The notes under the pieces were generated by a model. It saw only the letters and a list, made by a program, of their open reading frames with translations. It did not search any database and was not told the origin of the DNA. Shown here piece after piece: positions 1-6,204 of a DNA stretch of 7,474 nt. Every line of letters starts with the position of its first letter. The first letter of the stretch is position 1. This DNA comes from an uncultured Bacteroidales bacterium (GTDB taxonomy: Bacteria; Bacteroidota; Bacteroidia; Bacteroidales; WCHB1-69). Location: the NCBI GenBank assembly GCA_937901455.1, contig CALDIA010000065.1:1-7474 (forward strand), in the 5' to 3' direction. The translations under genes were made by a program, and so were the position numbers.

Positions 1-850
1 ACACGAGACGGCTGATCATCGCCTTCAGTTCCTCCGGCGTGACTTGCTGCTGGGCGTCGGTCAGGGCCGCGTCGGGGTTAATGTGACATTCGAGCATCAG
101 TCCGTCAGTGGCGAGGTCGAGAGCCTTTTGCGCCGTAGGGAGCAGCAACTCGCGGTTGCCGCAGATGTGGCTGACATCGGTGATGAGCGGCACGTTGAGC
201 TGTCGCGTCAGCTCGATGGGAATTTCCCACATGGGAAAGTTACGGTACGGCGACTCCTTATAATACGAGAAACCACGATGGATGGCCGCGAGCCGCTTCA
301 CGCCCGCCTTTTGGAAACGCTCGAAGGCGCCAATCCACAGCTTCAGGTCGGGCGAGACGGGGTTCTTGACGAACACGGGGATGTCCACGCCCTGCAAAGC
401 ATCGGCCAACTGCTGCACCGAGAACGGGTTGACGACCGTGCGGGCGCCCACCCACAGCACATCGACTTCATATTTCAACGCCAGTTCAACATGGGCGGGT
501 GTGGCCACCTCGGTGGCGGTGGGCAAGCCCGTCTCGCGCTTCGCTTCGCGGAGCCACGCGAGGCCCTCCTCTCCCCTGCCCTCGAAGTCGCCCGGGCGGG
601 TACGCGGCTTCCAGATGCCGCCACGCAACAGCTTCACCTCCGGGATTTCAGCCAAGGCCTTCGCCGTGGCCATGATTTGCGCTTCGGATTCCACGCTACA
701 TGGGCCGGCGATGATATACGGGATGTGGGGTATCGTCCCGTCGGGATTCGACAACTTGAAACGTATGATATTGTGGGGGTTAATGGCATTGCACAAGGCA
801 ATCCATTCCGCTTTGTCGTCGATGGTCCAGGGTTTTAATGATATGTTCAT
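1..850 (-). CDS. DAHP synthase, probably bifunctional with chorismate mutase (3' end beyond window)
   Basis: Condenses phosphoenolpyruvate and erythrose 4-phosphate to DAHP, the first step of the shikimate pathway (cytoplasm). I translated 283 residues from the minus strand. Visible family motifs are AGPCSVES (48-55), RGG followed by WKPRTRPGDFEG (76-91), VGARTVVNPF (134-143), VKNP (161-164), IHRGF (190-194), DVSHICGNR (225-233) and ECHINPD (254-260). By analogy with AroG, the metal ligands should be Cys51, His228, Glu254 and Asp265, and all are present. Bacteroidales versions usually continue into a type II chorismate mutase domain of roughly 90 residues. That part would lie left of base 1, so the fusion is inferred, not seen. 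The ATG at 850-848 is the first start after an in-frame TAG six bases upstream. No convincing TAnnTTTG promoter lies in the 72 bp to the R-M island, so read-through from that operon is possible. G+C is clearly higher than in the R-M genes. Confidence 0.93.
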   Translation of the reverse strand, partial: MNISLKPWTIDDKAEWIALCNAINPHNIIRFKLSNPDGTIPHIPYIIAGPCSVESEAQIMATAKALAEIPEVKLLRGGIWKPRTRPGDFEGRGEEGLAWLREAKRETGLPTATEVATPAHVELALKYEVDVLWVGARTVVNPFSVQQLADALQGVDIPVFVKNPVSPDLKLWIGAFERFQKAGVKRLAAIHRGFSYYKESPYRNFPMWEIPIELTRQLNVPLITDVSHICGNRELLLPTAQKALDLATDGLMLECHINPDAALTDAQQQVTPEELKAMISRLV

Positions 851-922
851 ATCCTAAACTCTTATTTTGTTTATTGTGGTTGGCGTGGGCTTATAGTATT
901 TTGCCGTCCTTTTAGTGAAGTC

Positions 923-2281
923 CTATATATCAACAATATATGGAGCAAAATTGCGCTGTGAAGTTTCCTCAATCTGCACTACATCGAATTGAACTTCCAA
1001 AGACGATTCCAACTCAAAGCACAAATACACATCTCCATTTGGACGAAAGCCCAATCTTTGCAAATCCTTCGCGGTTCTAACTGACGGCTCTTTGTCTTTC
1101 AATTCATACAGATGTTTACTCTTCCCATGATGGAGCAGCAGATACCGAGGCTGTTTCTCTCCCAAAGGCATTTGCATAGATCCTTTGCGAAATCCTGTAC
1201 GAACATAATAAAGACCGTTCCGCAAAACAAGCGTTAAATGTTCTTCGTTTTTATAATAAGCCACCAAAACAGATTTCCGTTGACAATTGCCATCATCGCT
1301 TTCCAAGGTTTCTCTCATGGCTTTAGCGATAATGTATGCCAATTTTGGAGGCACTGCGTTACCGACCATTTTATATCCATCACGAATCTCATCATAATAA
1401 AAAACGAAATCATCAGGAAAACTTTGCAACCGTGCACATTCACGCACACTCAAACGCCGATACTTGTTTTCTTTTCCTTCAATAAAGTGCCAACCTTTTC
1501 CATTGTCTCGAATCATTTCAGGACTATTGGGATGAAGTGGCGTCACATTTGCCGAAGCAACTATCGTATAGGACACTTCGTCCCAATTACGGCGGCGATT
1601 CCTCTCAAAGTAATACTTGTCAAACGGACCTGCAAAATAGTCATTATTCGCGAGGCCTTCTCGTGTCAATACCACTTTCTCGCCTTTCAAATAGGGTCGA
1701 GGCTGTAACACCATGTCACCAATGGCATCCTTTATTGTAACCTTGCCCCTCTCGTTGGGAGCAGGGAACATGATGCTGCAATTCAAGTCATTTCGAATGC
1801 CTACGACCATCACGCGCAATCTTTCTTGTGCAATCCCAAAATGGGTTGTATTGAAAATCGAATATTGCACCCTATACCCGGCTTTTGATAATGTGGACAA
1901 AAAGCCATGAAAGGTTACAAAATGATGGTCGCTGACAATGCCTGCAACATTTTCTATGACAAAAAACTTTGGTTGTTTCCCTTTTATCAATCTAATGTAA
2001 TCCAAAAAGACCTTGCCTCGGCTATCGTCCAAGCCTCGCATACTTCCGCCCGTGCTCCACGATTGACATGGAGGGCCTCCTATAAAACCGTCACAATCCG
2101 GGATTTCAGAAACATCAATCTGCCTAATATCTTTGCCACACAAAACCGTCTTTGGGTGATTGTGATGGTAGGTGTTGTGGATGCTTGGGTCAAACTCGTT
2201 AGCCCAAATCACATCAAATCCAGCTTGCTCAAAACCCAAATCCAAACCCCCGCAACCAGAAAAGAAAGAAACAAGTTTCAT
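923..2281 (-). CDS. DNA (cytosine-5) methyltransferase, HaeIII-like, with C-terminal extension (M1)
   Basis: Methylates cytosine C5 in a specific DNA site using S-adenosylmethionine, protecting host DNA from the partner nuclease. The 452 residues show all key motifs: I FSGCGGLDLGF (7-17), IV GGPPCQSWS with catalytic Cys72, VI ENV (110-112), VIII QERLRV (152-157), IX RRLSVRECARLQSFPDDF (275-292) and X GNAVPP (307-312). The target-recognition region (about 180-275), and the stretch DGYKMVGNAVPPKLAYIIAK around motif X, closely resemble M.HaeIII as I recall it. Arg227 and Arg229 match two base-contacting arginines, but the third aligned position is Asn245. Residues 331-452 form an extra, probably beta-rich domain that HaeIII-type enzymes lack. 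This is the last gene of a C-R-M operon, starting 15 bp after the nuclease stop. A purine-rich AGAGAAG sits 8 bases before the ATG and may be a real ribosome binding site. Function is confident; specificity is not determined. Confidence 0.95.
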   Translation of the reverse strand: MKLVSFFSGCGGLDLGFEQAGFDVIWANEFDPSIHNTYHHNHPKTVLCGKDIRQIDVSEIPDCDGFIGGPPCQSWSTGGSMRGLDDSRGKVFLDYIRLIKGKQPKFFVIENVAGIVSDHHFVTFHGFLSTLSKAGYRVQYSIFNTTHFGIAQERLRVMVVGIRNDLNCSIMFPAPNERGKVTIKDAIGDMVLQPRPYLKGEKVVLTREGLANNDYFAGPFDKYYFERNRRRNWDEVSYTIVASANVTPLHPNSPEMIRDNGKGWHFIEGKENKYRRLSVRECARLQSFPDDFVFYYDEIRDGYKMVGNAVPPKLAYIIAKAMRETLESDDGNCQRKSVLVAYYKNEEHLTLVLRNGLYYVRTGFRKGSMQMPLGEKQPRYLLLHHGKSKHLYELKDKEPSVRTAKDLQRLGFRPNGDVYLCFELESSLEVQFDVVQIEETSQRNFAPYIVDI

Positions 2282-2296
2282 AACGATATCTTCTCT

Positions 2297-3118
2297 TCAA
2301 ATTAAGTCCTCTATTGCTTTGAATTGATGATGGAACTGGATACTACCTGGTATGGTCTTAAATGGGCTGTGCCACTGCACAAAACCAAATGGAAGTTGGA
2401 TAGTAGTGCCCCCGCCCCTATTACCATAGTGGGCGTTTGCTGGCATCTTTTGTTTGAGAGATTCTATATTGAACATCTCATCCACAACAACATCTCCGAT
2501 TAGATTGATGTACCAAACGACATTGGCCCAATAAGCGCTATTCCTTACCGAACCTTTTGAAAAACAAATTTCAAAAATGTCCTTGATATTATCATTAAAC
2601 CAATCGATCAACCCTTCTGACAACCTTGCGTCATAGGCATAGAGTGTCTCACTCACTAACCTGTTTTTCCGTAACTCATAAGATTTGTGCTTACCATTAA
2701 TTTCGTTGATGATAGTTCTTGTGTTGGTAGCACTACCCCAAAACAAGGAAATTGCCTTTTTTACATCATTAGGGATAATCCGCCCCGTTTGAATCTCAAA
2801 GCACGCGATAAACCTTTCAATAGTAACAAGATAAACCTGGCCAGACAAACTCTTCTTGATAGAGACCCGAACCGTTTCTCCATTATCCAAGCTAACAATT
2901 ACATCAGGCTTGGCTTTCGTTTTATCACCAAAAACAGAAATCACTTCCGTCTCATGCAACCCGCCAATCGAAACACTTTTGAAGTGGCCTTTACATCCTG
3001 CAACAGTGATCAATCGATTTTGCAAGTCCTTATTGGACTTTATTTCGTCACAAACAAGTTGCTCATTCAAATGACCGGACAATTTAGCATACTGCCATCC
3101 TTGACTACGATTTTTCAT
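2297..3118 (-). CDS. Putative type II restriction endonuclease (family not recognised)
   Basis: Likely cleaves unmethylated DNA at the site protected by the adjacent methyltransferase(s). The evidence is mainly context: it sits between a controller-type HTH gene and a cytosine-5 methyltransferase, and its 273-residue length is typical of type II enzymes. I cannot name the family. A plausible PD-(D/E)xK core is visible: Glu19 in an N-terminal helix (GHLNEQ), Pro71-Asp72 opening a beta hairpin, then VSIKK (85-89) with Lys88, and Glu101 after 12 residues. Ser86 stands where the usual acidic residue of (D/E)xK would be, and Glu101 could supply it, as in the displaced-glutamate arrangement known for Cfr10I- and Ecl18kI-type enzymes. 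The C-terminus (QLPFGFVQWHSPF, then GSIQFHHQ) is rich in aromatic and basic residues and might bind DNA. The start ATG overlaps the stop of the HTH gene (ATGA), implying translational coupling. G+C is low, as in the rest of the island. Confidence 0.72.
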   Translation of the reverse strand: MKNRSQGWQYAKLSGHLNEQLVCDEIKSNKDLQNRLITVAGCKGHFKSVSIGGLHETEVISVFGDKTKAKPDVIVSLDNGETVRVSIKKSLSGQVYLVTIERFIACFEIQTGRIIPNDVKKAISLFWGSATNTRTIINEINGKHKSYELRKNRLVSETLYAYDARLSEGLIDWFNDNIKDIFEICFSKGSVRNSAYWANVVWYINLIGDVVVDEMFNIESLKQKMPANAHYGNRGGGTTIQLPFGFVQWHSPFKTIPGSIQFHHQFKAIEDLI

Positions 3119-3357
3119 ATTCTATTCTCATTTAATCTATCGTAAAAAAACACAATTGGAACTCCATATCTTTCGGCAAACTCCATCAGCTGGACAGCAG
3201 ATATGACGACTTCTCCATTTTCAATTTTTGACAAGCGACTTTGGCTGATAAAACCCTCATTTTGAAGGTCTATTTGCTTGATTCCCCTTTCGTTTCTCAA
3301 CCGATACAAAAGAGCACCGATTTTTTGGTTTTTTTGCTTGAACACTTTCTTTTCCAT
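3115..3357 (-). CDS. XRE-family HTH regulator, probable R-M controller (C) protein
   Basis: A small DNA-binding regulator that probably times expression of the R-M system. Its 80 residues are almost entirely one HTH_3/Cro-C1-type domain: helices around KIGALLYRLRNERG (12-25), IKQIDLQNEG (26-35), the recognition helix SQSRLSKIENGE (38-49), and SAVQLMEFAERYG (53-65). Length and fold match classical C proteins such as those of PvuII or BamHI systems. It is the first gene of the minus-strand operon and overlaps the nuclease start by four bases (ATGA). The ATG at 3357 is the first after an in-frame TAG, with a run of nine T before it. A perfect 9+1+9 palindrome lies 28-46 bases upstream and is its likely operator. 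It could activate, repress, or do both at different concentrations. The sequence does not say which. Confidence 0.87.
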   Translation of the reverse strand: MEKKVFKQKNQKIGALLYRLRNERGIKQIDLQNEGFISQSRLSKIENGEVVISAVQLMEFAERYGVPIVFFYDRLNENRI

Positions 3358-3367
3358 GGCTGCAAAA

Positions 3368-3394
3368 AAAAACTATTCCTTTTTATATTCCAAA
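3368..3394 (-). promoter_or_regulatory. Possible leftward promoter of the C-R-M1 operon
   Basis: On the minus strand a TTTG (3394-3391) is followed after 15 bp by TAGTTTTT (3375-3368), an imperfect match to TAnnTTTG, and then more T and GCA. The spacing is shorter than the usual 19-21 bp and the box is off consensus. This promoter would be weak and might need the controller protein for full activity. The ATG of the HTH gene follows at 3357. Confidence 0.4.
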
Positions 3395-3403
3395 TTGGAA
3401 TAT
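3385..3403. promoter_or_regulatory. Palindromic operator candidate (C-box) between divergent R-M transcripts
   Basis: Left arm ATATTCCAA (3385-3393), a single central A at 3394, and right arm TTGGAATAT (3395-3403) form a perfect inverted repeat. It is the only such element in the 85-bp region separating the HTH gene from the second methyltransferase. The TTG at 3395-3397 lies about 21 bp before the TATCTTTG box of the rightward promoter. The opposite-strand TTTG (3394-3391) lies 15 bp before a weak TAnnTTTT box of the leftward promoter. A dimeric HTH protein bound here would therefore cover the -33 regions of both promoters. The binding protein is inferred to be the product of the adjacent controller gene. 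Confidence 0.68.
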
Positions 3404-3426
3404 TCGCAAAAGAAATCGTATCTTTG
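3395..3426 (+). promoter_or_regulatory. Bacteroidota-type promoter of the second methyltransferase gene
   Basis: The -7 element TATCTTTG (3419-3426) matches the TAnnTTTG consensus exactly. A TTG at 3395-3397, about 21 bp upstream, is a reasonable -33 element and is embedded in the palindrome. Transcription should start near 3430-3434, leaving a leader of only about 9-13 nt before the ATG at 3443 and no Shine-Dalgarno sequence. The 13-mer TCGTATCTTTGCA here recurs exactly at 7371-7383. Confidence 0.75.
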
Positions 3427-3442
3427 CAAAAATTTTTGATAT

Positions 3443-4609
3443 ATGGCGTATAAAGTAATAGATTTGTTCGCGGGTGTAGGCGGCCTCTCCTATGGCTTTG
3501 CACATGACGACAGCTTTAATATCGTGGCTGCCAATGAGATACTTGAGCCAATGGCTAAAGCCTATTCATTAAATCACCCAACAGTAAAGATGTATAATTG
3601 CGACATCAAAGACTTTTCTATAAACGATTTAAAATCAGATTTAGGAATAAATGAAGGTGATGTGGATATTATTGTGGGCGGGCCTCCATGCCAGGCTTAT
3701 TCCACCGCAGGCAAGAGGGCGGAAGGAGACCCTAGAGGTCAACTTTTCCAACAATATTATAGGATTCTGTCAGAACTCAAGCCCAAGGTCTTTGTTTTTG
3801 AAAATGTAAAAGGTTTGCTTTCCATGAACGGAGGCAAATTGATAAGACAAATCATTGAATTGTTCGAATCATTAGGTTACAATGTCAATGTTAAGCTCCT
3901 AAATGCCGCTGACTATGGAACACCTCAAATCAGAGAGAGGGTCATTATTGTCGGGAATAATTTTCACGGCGTGTTTCCTTACCCAAAACCGACTCATTTT
4001 AATCCTGAAGACACTAAAGATAATCATGATGGATTGAAACCATATATCACTTTGGGAGAAGCCATTAGCGACCTACCGATTATAGAAAGCAATCAAACAG
4101 GAACCCAGTATTTATCCAACCCTCAAAATGACTATCAAAGACTTATGCGGAAAAACGCACCCAAAGAAATACAAGACCACAACGCTCCCAACAACAATCC
4201 AAAACTGATTGAATTGATGAAAGCCTTACCAGACGGTGGCACGCCATTAGATGTTCCTGAAGATTTGAGGCCAAAAAGTGGATTCGCCAACTGCTATTGC
4301 CGCCTATGGTGGAATAGACCCAGTACAACTATAACAAGGAATTTTGGTTGCGTTTCATCTGGCCGCTGTATTCATCCGAAGCAAGCTCGTCCTTTGAGTA
4401 CGCGAGAGGGCGCAAGACTTCAAGGATTCCCCGACGATTATCAGTTTTTTGGTTCAAGAAGCGACAAGAACCTTCAAATCGGAAATGCAGTCCCAACATT
4501 CCTTGCTACGGCTATAAAAAACCAAGTAAAGGAGTTTCTTGAACATCCAGAACATTACCAAGAAACAATAGATTTCAAAGGTGATTTACTACTTCCCTTA
4601 GATTTCTAA
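3443..4609 (+). CDS. DNA (cytosine-5) methyltransferase (M2)
   Basis: A second SAM-dependent cytosine-5 methyltransferase, 388 residues. Motifs in order: I DLFAGVGGLSYGF (7-19), IV GGPPCQAYS with catalytic Cys83, VI ENV (120-122), VIII QIRERV (162-167), IX RPLSTREGARLQGFPDDY (316-333) and X GNAVP (347-351). The target-recognition region between VIII and IX (about 175-315) includes SGFANCYCRLWW, then STTITRN and RCIHP. It is unlike the corresponding part of the neighbouring methyltransferase, so the two should not recognise the same sequence in the same way. The gene is transcribed divergently from the C-R-M1 operon from its own near-consensus promoter and is followed by a hairpin terminator. 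An in-frame TGA just before position 3440 makes the ATG at 3443 the natural start. Being separately promoted, it is a candidate for early protection when the system enters a new host. Specificity cannot be read from sequence. Confidence 0.95.
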   Translation: MAYKVIDLFAGVGGLSYGFAHDDSFNIVAANEILEPMAKAYSLNHPTVKMYNCDIKDFSINDLKSDLGINEGDVDIIVGGPPCQAYSTAGKRAEGDPRGQLFQQYYRILSELKPKVFVFENVKGLLSMNGGKLIRQIIELFESLGYNVNVKLLNAADYGTPQIRERVIIVGNNFHGVFPYPKPTHFNPEDTKDNHDGLKPYITLGEAISDLPIIESNQTGTQYLSNPQNDYQRLMRKNAPKEIQDHNAPNNNPKLIELMKALPDGGTPLDVPEDLRPKSGFANCYCRLWWNRPSTTITRNFGCVSSGRCIHPKQARPLSTREGARLQGFPDDYQFFGSRSDKNLQIGNAVPTFLATAIKNQVKEFLEHPEHYQETIDFKGDLLLPLDF

Positions 4610-4611
4610 AG

Positions 4612-4661
4612 AACGCAAAACAAATTAGACCGCAAAATCATCCAGGTTTTGCGTTTTTTTT
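4612..4661 (+). terminator. Rho-independent terminator after the second methyltransferase
   Basis: The arm AACGCAAAAC (4612-4621) pairs perfectly with GTTTTGCGTT (4646-4655), and the T-run continues to 4661. A second left arm, CGCAAAA at 4631-4637, can pair with TTTTGCG (4647-4653) with a tighter 9-nt loop, so two alternative hairpins share one right arm. It begins two bases after the stop codon and isolates the R-M island from asnS. Confidence 0.8.
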
Positions 4662-4663
4662 CG

Positions 4664-4671
4664 TTTCTTTG
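4664..4671 (+). promoter_or_regulatory. Candidate -7 box of the asnS promoter
   Basis: TTTCTTTG, followed by CAC, differs from TAnnTTTG at one base and sits immediately after the terminator T-run. No good -33 TTTG lies at the expected distance. It would give an asnS leader of about 90 nt containing the direct repeats. This is weak evidence from a single box. Confidence 0.35.
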
Positions 4672-4689
4672 CACCAAAATAAGACGCGG

Positions 4690-4738
4690 GACTACGGGAC
4701 GTGAGACTACGGGACGAAAAGTCTCGAAATCCCGAGTC
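4690..4738 (+). repeat. Direct repeat and hairpin-forming leader of asnS
   Basis: GACTACGGGACG occurs twice, at 4690-4701 and 4705-4716 (15-bp period), with a partial relative GACGCGGGAC at 4683-4692. The second copy can also fold. GAGACT (4703-4708) pairs with AGTCTC (4720-4725). Alternatively, GACTACGGGA (4705-4714) pairs with TCCCGAGTC (4730-4738) with one bulged A. The segment precedes the asnS ATG by 30 nt. It could be an mRNA leader structure or a relic of an intergenic repeat. I see no T-box or known riboswitch features. Confidence 0.55.
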
Positions 4739-4768
4739 AAAATACGGACAAAAGAAAAACCACCATAC

Positions 4769-6193
4769 ATGAAAAGAGTTGAAATCAAGCAAGCCTTGCA
4801 GATGCAAGCGTCTGACAATGAGATTACCGTGATGGGCTGGGTGCGCAACAAGCGCGGCAGCAAGAACGTGGCCTTCATCGCCCTCAACGACGGCTCCACC
4901 ATCAACAACCTACAGCTGGTCGTCGACCTCAACGTCATCCCCGAAGAGAATTTAGCCTTGATGCACGCCGGCGCCTCGCTATGGGCCAAGGGCGTCCTCG
5001 TCGCCTCGATGGGCAGCGGCCAAGCCGTTGAGCTTTCGGTGAAGGAGATTGGGCTGTTCGGCCCCGCCAACCCCGACGAATACCCGCTGCAACCCAAGAA
5101 GCACTCGTTGGAGTTTTTGCGCGACATCGCCCACCTGCGCTTCCGCACCAACACCTTCGGTGCCGTGATGCGCCTGCGCCACGCGATGGTGTTCGCCATC
5201 CACAAGTTCTTCACCGAGCGGGGCTTCTACAACATCCACACGCCGCTCATCACCGCCTCCGACGCCGAAGGCGCGGGCGAGATGTTCCAAGTGACCACCC
5301 TCGACCTTAACAACATCCCTCGCGACGAGCAAGGCAACATCGACTACAAGCAGGACTTCTTCGGCAAGTCGACCAACCTCACCGTGTCGGGACAGCTCGA
5401 AGGCGAGTTGGCGGCCACGGCCTTGGGCAAGATCTACACCTTTGGCCCGACCTTCCGCGCCGAGAACTCCAACACCACGCGCCACTTGGCCGAGTTCTGG
5501 ATGATTGAGCCGGAAATTGCCTTCATGGATTTGGACGACCTCATGGATCTTGAGGAAGACTTCATCAAGTATTGTGTCCGTTGGGCACTCGACCATTGCA
5601 AGGACGACCTCGACTTCCTCAACAAGATGATTGACAAGGGACTCATCGAGCGTCTTGAGGGCATCCTCAAGGAAGACTTCGTGCGTCTGCCTTACACCAA
5701 GGGCATCGAAATCCTGCAGCAAGCCATCAAGGACGGCAAGAAGTTTGAGTTCCCCTGCAACTGGGGCGACGACCTTGCCAGCGAGCATGAGCGTTTCCTC
5801 GTTGAAGAATATTTCAAGAAGCCTGTCATCATGACGAACTACCCCAAGAAAATCAAGGCGTTCTATATGAAGATAGACGAGAAGAACCCCATGCTCGACG
5901 GCAAGGAGATGGAGCAGACCGTACAGGGCACCGACGTGCTCTTCCCACAGATTGGCGAAATCATCGGCGGTTCTGTCCGCGAGGAAGATTACGGCAAACT
6001 GATGAACGAAATCGAGGAACGCCAAATTCCGATGAAGGACATGTGGTGGTATCTCGACACCCGCAAGTTCGGCTCTTGTCCCCACGCAGGTTTCGGTCTC
6101 GGTTTCGAACGCCTCATCCTCTTCGTCACCGGTATGCAGAACATCCGCGACGTCATCCCCTTCCCGAGAACGCCGAAGACCGCCGAGTTCTAA
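4769..6193 (+). CDS. asnS: Asparagine--tRNA ligase
   Basis: Class II aminoacyl-tRNA synthetase that charges tRNA-Asn with asparagine in the cytoplasm. The 474 residues show an N-terminal OB-fold anticodon-binding domain (about 18-95, with VMGWVRNKRG at 21-30). The catalytic core includes class II motif 2 (FRAENSNTTRHLAEFWMIEPE, 229-249) and motif 3 (GFGLGFERL, 441-449). Length agrees with the usual bacterial size of about 466. The reading frame stays open upstream to an ATG at 4649. That start would lie inside the terminator stem and add 40 low-complexity residues, so I choose the ATG at 4769, where homology begins (MKRVEIKQAL). G+C is high and codons favour C/G in third position, like the DAHP synthase gene and unlike the R-M genes between them. 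A RelA/SpoT-domain gene follows after 11 bp, so co-transcription is likely. Its last codons (KTAEF, stop) recur at 7250-7267. Confidence 0.97.
   Translation: MKRVEIKQALQMQASDNEITVMGWVRNKRGSKNVAFIALNDGSTINNLQLVVDLNVIPEENLALMHAGASLWAKGVLVASMGSGQAVELSVKEIGLFGPANPDEYPLQPKKHSLEFLRDIAHLRFRTNTFGAVMRLRHAMVFAIHKFFTERGFYNIHTPLITASDAEGAGEMFQVTTLDLNNIPRDEQGNIDYKQDFFGKSTNLTVSGQLEGELAATALGKIYTFGPTFRAENSNTTRHLAEFWMIEPEIAFMDLDDLMDLEEDFIKYCVRWALDHCKDDLDFLNKMIDKGLIERLEGILKEDFVRLPYTKGIEILQQAIKDGKKFEFPCNWGDDLASEHERFLVEEYFKKPVIMTNYPKKIKAFYMKIDEKNPMLDGKEMEQTVQGTDVLFPQIGEIIGGSVREEDYGKLMNEIEERQIPMKDMWWYLDTRKFGSCPHAGFGLGFERLILFVTGMQNIRDVIPFPRTPKTAEF
6175..6191 (+). repeat. Direct repeat copy 1: 3' end of asnS
   Basis: GAAGAC, then C, then GCCGAGTTCT. 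It encodes the C-terminal KTAEF of AsnS and the first base of its TAA stop. It matches 7249-7265 at 16 of 17 positions, and the pair brackets the RelA/SpoT-domain gene. Confidence 0.8.
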
Positions 6194-6204
6194 ACTTGCA
6201 AACA

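Noticed and set aside
44..838. Plus-strand open frames opposite the DAHP synthase gene
   Set aside because: The minus strand encodes an uninterrupted, motif-complete DAHP synthase over the same bases; the plus-strand translations look like composition artefacts.
922..943. AT-rich inverted repeat (TATATAT ... ATATAT) at the 3' end of M1 as a terminator
   Set aside because: It lies inside the last codons, has no G+C in the stem apart from the ends and no following T-run on the minus strand.
4649..4768. Upstream ATG extending asnS by 40 codons
   Set aside because: That ATG candidate lies inside the terminator stem and translates the direct repeats into low-complexity basic sequence. The family start is at 4769.
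4662..4768. T-box or other known riboswitch controlling asnS
   Set aside because: No T-box sequence, specifier-loop architecture or antiterminator is visible, and T-boxes are not typical of Bacteroidota.
6043..6204. Upstream start extending the RelA/SpoT-domain protein by 54 codons
   Set aside because: The extension lies in asnS in another frame and reads as an arginine/proline-rich artefact; the ATG at 6205 is 11 bp after asnS and fits the family.
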